A DNA stretch of 10,895 bases from the NCBI GenBank assembly GCA_023145535.1, contig JAGLDQ010000221.1:1-10895 (forward strand). The letters run 5' to 3'. Under the pieces are notes generated by a model. It was given only the letters and a program-made list of their open reading frames with translations, was not told where the DNA came from and made no database searches. This document shows positions 8,129-10,895 of the stretch, in pieces (position 1 is the first letter of the stretch; each line of letters starts with the position of its first letter). This DNA is from Cocleimonas sp. GTDB lineage: Bacteria > Pseudomonadota > Gammaproteobacteria > Thiotrichales > Thiotrichaceae. Position numbers and translations under genes: made by a program.

Positions 8129-8157
8129 ATTATAGCCCCCCAACCCCCCTAGGTCTA
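8129..8157 (-). promoter_or_regulatory. Main promoter of the division/cell wall cluster (Pmra)
   Basis: The minus strand has TAGACC (8157-8152; four of six matches to TTGACA), a 17-bp spacer and a perfect TATAAT (8134-8129). A start near 8122 would give a leader of about 57 nt. The spacer is unusual, containing G6-TT-G6. A TTGATCAA palindrome (8122-8129) overlaps the edge of the -10 box and the start point. Confidence 0.7.
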
Positions 8158-8162
8158 GAGCT

Positions 8163-8175
8163 AATCACGGTGATT
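8163..8175. repeat. Short inverted repeat upstream of Pmra
   Basis: AATCAC-G-GTGATT is a perfect 6-bp-arm inverted repeat with a 1-bp centre. The centre lies about 47 bp upstream of the predicted Pmra start. The position would suit a regulator, but the arms are short and I match it to no known operator. Confidence 0.3.
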
Positions 8176-8341
8176 TTCTATACAAGACAATTACTTAGAT
8201 AGACGGTATTAATGAAGAACATTAACAAAAAGAGAAGTTTTAGGGGTTACAAACAACTAAAAACAGAACTTAACAAGTTACTTTAAGTATAAACGATTGT
8301 AATCTTTGTTATAAAATTAACTTTTAGGGATAGAGATGCTT

Positions 8342-8347
8342 ATTATA
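8342..8347 (-). promoter_or_regulatory. Orphan TATAAT -10 element, possible second promoter towards mraZ
   Basis: The minus strand carries a perfect TATAAT preceded by GGGGG. The best -35 candidate, TTGATA, is only 14 bp away, too close for a normal sigma-70 promoter, so any activity would need an activator. Transcription would start near 8335 and give a leader of about 270 nt for mraZ, or a separate small RNA. A weaker plus-strand pair (TTAACT at 8317, TATTAT at 8341, 18-bp spacer) overlaps it. Confidence 0.25.
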
Positions 8348-8358
8348 CCCCCAGAAAG

Positions 8359-8375
8359 AGGTATCAACGACTTCA
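8359..8375. repeat. 17-bp element, copy 1 (downstream of rnpB)
   Basis: The plus strand reads AGGTATCAACGACTTCA. It matches 15 of 17 positions, in the same orientation, with a copy at 8865-8881. The two copies flank rnpB; this one sits just upstream of the orphan TATAAT in minus-strand direction. Confidence 0.5.
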
Positions 8376-8398
8376 ATAAAAAGTGTAAAGAACTTATT

Positions 8399-8421
8399 TT
8401 ATGATTAATTATTAACCATAA
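8399..8421. repeat. AT-rich inverted repeat downstream of rnpB
   Basis: TTATGATTAAT (8399-8409) and ATTAACCATAA (8411-8421) are inverted copies, with one mismatched position and a 1-bp centre. The centre is too short for an RNA hairpin at full length and no U-run follows, so a protein-binding site is more plausible than a terminator. AT richness makes chance occurrence fairly likely. Confidence 0.35.
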
Positions 8422-8479
8422 TAAGCAGAAGAAAAAAGCAAGATAGATTAGACGAAATTATTCAGAAAAATGTGTATAT

Positions 8480-8486
8480 AAAAAAT
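8480..8486 (-). terminator. U-run immediately after rnpB, probable 3' end
   Basis: On the minus strand, AUUUUUU follows directly after the 3' strand of helix P1. No separate GC-rich hairpin lies further downstream, so termination or 3' processing most likely happens here, with a terminal RNase P helix serving as the stem. Confidence 0.5.
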
Positions 8487-8847
<361 letters not shown>

Positions 8848-8854
8848 GCGCGCT

Positions 8855-8882
8855 ATCCTAACAAAGCTATTAACGACTTCAT
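8855..8882 (-). promoter_or_regulatory. Probable rnpB promoter with GC-rich discriminator
   Basis: The minus strand has TAGGAT (8860-8855; four of six to TATAAT) ending 7 nt before the mature 5' end. The intervening discriminator AGCGCGC is GC-rich, as in stable-RNA promoters under stringent control. The -35 is poor: ATGAAG at a 16-bp spacing matches three of six. This suggests dependence on an activator or upstream element; the 17-bp element lies over the spacer and -35 region. Confidence 0.45.
8865..8881. repeat. 17-bp element, copy 2 (in rnpB promoter region)
   Basis: The plus strand reads AGCTATTAACGACTTCA, matching 15 of 17 positions of the copy at 8359-8375. It covers the predicted -35/spacer region of the rnpB promoter, so a regulator bound here could act on rnpB. 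Confidence 0.5.
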
Positions 8883-8925
8883 ACTCTTTTTATTTTTCTC
8901 TTCCAAGCCCTTCTTTCTTCGTCAT

Positions 8926-10845
8926 TTACCAATGATAATAGTAGGAAAGGGATAACGCATCGCTTTGCTTTTCATAAGTAAGCCGAAGTGCATTATTTTT
9001 ATCAAGCGCGTAGCGCGTTTGCCAGCTTATTGTTTTATCTTTTTTGCCATTGTTTAGGTTTGTTTCCCAACCTATTTCCAATACTGATTTCAATGCGGGA
9101 TGCGGCTTTACAATAAACCCAATATTCGGTGTCAGCAGAAAATCATCTGCTTTCGCATGATAATGCGTATCAAGCATCACATAAGACAGCATTTTTTGAG
9201 AAGTTTGCCATGCCTTGCCTACCCCTACAGATAAAAATAACCCATTACAATCAGCACAGTACTTATTTCTAGCCTTTATACCAACGGCGATACGCCACGA
9301 CATTTCACTTTCCTGATAAAGTTTTGTAGGTGAAATGTTTAGCTTCTGAACACTCGCCAAATTAAAATAATCCAATGAGAGCTTTTTCTTCTCCGTTGAT
9401 TTAAAACTCAAATCAAAAAATTTTAGCGCCGAGTTCGCCAATACCCCATAACGATCTGTCAATAAATCATAATGAATCGCTGTCATACCCAAACGTAAAA
9501 AATGCCCCCCCTTATCTTGCCCAAACCCCACAGAAAATAAACGGGGCTTAGAACCTTCGGCGGGAGAGGTCATGGCCGATATTGATGATACTGCCCGCTC
9601 ACTATTCGCAACAGGCAATTGCAAACGCATCAACAATAGCTGATTTTTACGCTGCTTTAACACAGTCCATTGTGGTTTATCCTGCTCTGCATCGATTAGT
9701 TTATACTGATAATAAGCCAGCATAACGTCAATAATCTGCGCCTGTCTCATCGTATTTCTAGCGCCCAACAAATCTTTAGTCAGCGATTTAGAACTCGCTA
9801 ATAGCTTATTAACCAATAATGCATCTTGTTGCTGCAATTGATCAAACTGATGATAAAGTTTACGCTCGCTTGAAGGCAAAAAGGTGATTTTTTTAATATA
9901 GCGAGACTGCTCAATATCCGTCAATTTTTGAAACAGTGAAATTGGCAAATACCAAGGTTGAATCCGCGATGTAAGCGATTTTTCTGTCACCAATTCCAGC
10001 AACTCCGCAACTCGATAAGCACAATTTTTCTTTAAAAAATAATAGGTTGATTTCATTCCCATCACTTCCCATAAGTGATACACCAAAAAACGTTGCTGCT
10101 CTGAGGTTAAATCCAGCTCATATTCCCACATATCACGTAATTCCTGACGCGAATAAACTCGATCTTGCTTATAAAACGCCTTATCGCGAAAACGTGAAAC
10201 ATAACCGCCAAATAACCCCTTAATAATGTAAACAGGAATTGTTTCACTATCAGGAACCTGTGCACCATAGTTAATCGATTGATCTAGCAGGTTACCGCTA
10301 CTATTTTTATACTCACTATTGTTCAACTTAACCAACAAATGCCCAAAAGTCGACGCAGGGTTGCCAAAATACCCCCCAACTAAAACCAAGCTGATGGAAT
10401 TAAGCGATGAAAATTTAGCCCACTGCTGCAAACGCTCACAGCGTGCTATGGGTAGGTTCTTTTCATTAAAATTAAGCTGCTGTTGCAACCAATAAAAACG
10501 CGCAGGAAATCGACATTGAGCATGTTGATTAGCATCGCCATTAATCACTTGAAACATAGCCCGCAACGTTGCTTCCAACTCAACTTTTGGGTTACGCGTA
10601 TGACTGATAAAAAACTCAGGGCTAAGAATTTCACTACGTTGCACTGATTGATGACGATCAAAATGCAATAAACGTAACCAAGTAGGGCTTTTTTCCAAGC
10701 GGAGATTATCTGCCTGCAATAAAACACGTTGCAGCTCCAACGGGCTATTAACTGGGGAGGCTGAAACTTGACCCATGCATAAAAAAAATAGAAAGATACA
10801 AAAAATGATAACTCGATATTTTTTTTCTGAAGGGGATTGAAACAT
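8926..10845 (-). CDS. DUF4105 (Lnb N-terminal-like) domain envelope protein with predicted C-terminal outer-membrane beta-barrel
   Basis: Function is not established for this 639-residue product. It has a signal-peptide-like N-terminus (Lys8-Lys9, hydrophobic 12-24, likely cleavage after VSA29). Residues ~35-145 form a family-typical region with Cys111 and Cys136. The DUF4105 core contains GGYFGNPASTFGHLL (157-171) and KKNCAYR (272-278), giving a His169...Cys275 pair in the order seen in permuted papain-like hydrolases/acyltransferases. A Gln/Leu-rich helical stretch (~325-410) follows. Residues ~433-639 alternate polar and aromatic positions and end in LSLSYYYHW, fitting the outer-membrane barrel signature (terminal Trp; hydrophobic at -3, -5, -7, -9). 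I recall a Bacteroides lipoprotein N-acyltransferase (Lnb) in this family, but transferring that function here is speculative. The ATG at 10845 lacks a Shine-Dalgarno, and the frame stays open to the window edge without another start codon, so the true start may lie outside. rnpB follows in the same direction after 78 bp. Confidence 0.85.
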   Translation of the reverse strand: MFQSPSEKKYRVIIFCIFLFFLCMGQVSASPVNSPLELQRVLLQADNLRLEKSPTWLRLLHFDRHQSVQRSEILSPEFFISHTRNPKVELEATLRAMFQVINGDANQHAQCRFPARFYWLQQQLNFNEKNLPIARCERLQQWAKFSSLNSISLVLVGGYFGNPASTFGHLLVKLNNSEYKNSSGNLLDQSINYGAQVPDSETIPVYIIKGLFGGYVSRFRDKAFYKQDRVYSRQELRDMWEYELDLTSEQQRFLVYHLWEVMGMKSTYYFLKKNCAYRVAELLELVTEKSLTSRIQPWYLPISLFQKLTDIEQSRYIKKITFLPSSERKLYHQFDQLQQQDALLVNKLLASSKSLTKDLLGARNTMRQAQIIDVMLAYYQYKLIDAEQDKPQWTVLKQRKNQLLLMRLQLPVANSERAVSSISAMTSPAEGSKPRLFSVGFGQDKGGHFLRLGMTAIHYDLLTDRYGVLANSALKFFDLSFKSTEKKKLSLDYFNLASVQKLNISPTKLYQESEMSWRIAVGIKARNKYCADCNGLFLSVGVGKAWQTSQKMLSYVMLDTHYHAKADDFLLTPNIGFIVKPHPALKSVLEIGWETNLNNGKKDKTISWQTRYALDKNNALRLTYEKQSDALSLSYYYHW

Positions 10846-10895
10846 AGAGGAAGCATCTGATTTATAGGAGAGTGATTTTGACTTGTACTTAAAGG

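Larger units (their letters stand above)
8158..8486. other. AT-rich intergenic stretch between rnpB and the mraZ promoter, no convincing gene
   Basis: This 329-bp stretch has no protein gene I would defend. From the mraZ side it holds a small inverted repeat (8163-8175), unstructured AT-rich sequence, an orphan TATAAT (8342-8347 on the minus strand), one copy of a 17-bp element also found upstream of rnpB (8359-8375), an AT-rich inverted repeat (8399-8421) and the U-run after rnpB. A 24-codon basic ORF on the plus strand (8212-8286) is too short to claim. Confidence 0.6.

Noticed and set aside
8212..8286. A 24-codon basic ORF on the plus strand (begins MKNINKKRSF) divergent from mraZ
   Set aside because: It has no clear ribosome binding site, and an ORF this short is common by chance in AT-rich intergenic DNA.
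8267..8288. Overlapping small inverted repeats around AACTTAACAAGTT and ACTTAA/TTAAGT
   Set aside because: Arms are 5-6 bp of A/T-rich sequence with no adjacent U-run or promoter; expected by chance.
8236..8334. Partial direct repeat TTTTAGGG at about 8238 and 8322
   Set aside because: Only eight bases match well in AT-rich DNA, and no further structure accompanies them.
10545..10856. A 103-codon minus-strand frame overlapping the start of the DUF4105 gene
   Set aside because: It is a shifted frame over the signal peptide and N-terminal domain; the long frame carries the recognisable domain motifs.

Overview
The window carries most of a division and cell wall (dcw) cluster from a low-to-mid GC gammaproteobacterium, followed upstream by the RNase P RNA gene and one poorly characterised envelope protein. 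All supported genes lie on the minus strand, so transcription runs from high to low coordinates. A gammaproteobacterial source is suggested by the gene order mraZ-rsmH-ftsL-ftsI-murE-murF-mraY-murD, the mDAP-type MurE signature, the type A RNase P RNA just upstream of mraZ (the arrangement I recall from Pseudomonas), and a product with outer-membrane barrel character. The moderately AT-rich composition would suit lineages such as Methylophaga or Cycloclasticus, but this is a guess and not a placement.

Layout in transcription order. (1) 10845-8926: a 639-residue secreted protein with a DUF4105/Lnb-N-like domain and a predicted C-terminal beta-barrel. Its reading frame stays open up to the window edge. 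(2) 8847-8487: rnpB, with perfectly complementary 5' and 3' ends (helix P1) and a U-run directly after P1. (3) 8486-8066: a 421-bp stretch without a convincing gene. Its mraZ-proximal end holds the main cluster promoter (perfect TATAAT) followed by three GTGG repeats at 10-bp period that look like the MraZ operator. Its rnpB-proximal part holds an orphan TATAAT, an AT-rich inverted repeat and a copy of a 17-bp element also found just upstream of rnpB. (4) 8065-1: mraZ, rsmH, ftsL, ftsI, murE, murF, mraY and the first 156 codons of murD.

The cluster genes work as one pathway. MraZ is the cluster's own regulator and RsmH methylates 16S rRNA. FtsL and FtsI are septal division proteins. MurE and MurF complete the UDP-MurNAc-pentapeptide, MraY moves it to the lipid carrier as lipid I, and MurD performs the earlier D-Glu addition. 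The genes are packed with stop/start overlaps (GTGA, three ATGA, one 7-nt overlap), which points to a polycistronic, translationally coupled operon.

Most of the window is ordinary core genome. The parts worth a second look are the DUF4105-plus-barrel protein, the double G6 tract inside the cluster promoter spacer, the 17-bp repeat flanking rnpB, and the regulatory content of the 8066-8486 gap. I saw no mobile element, CRISPR array or defence system.
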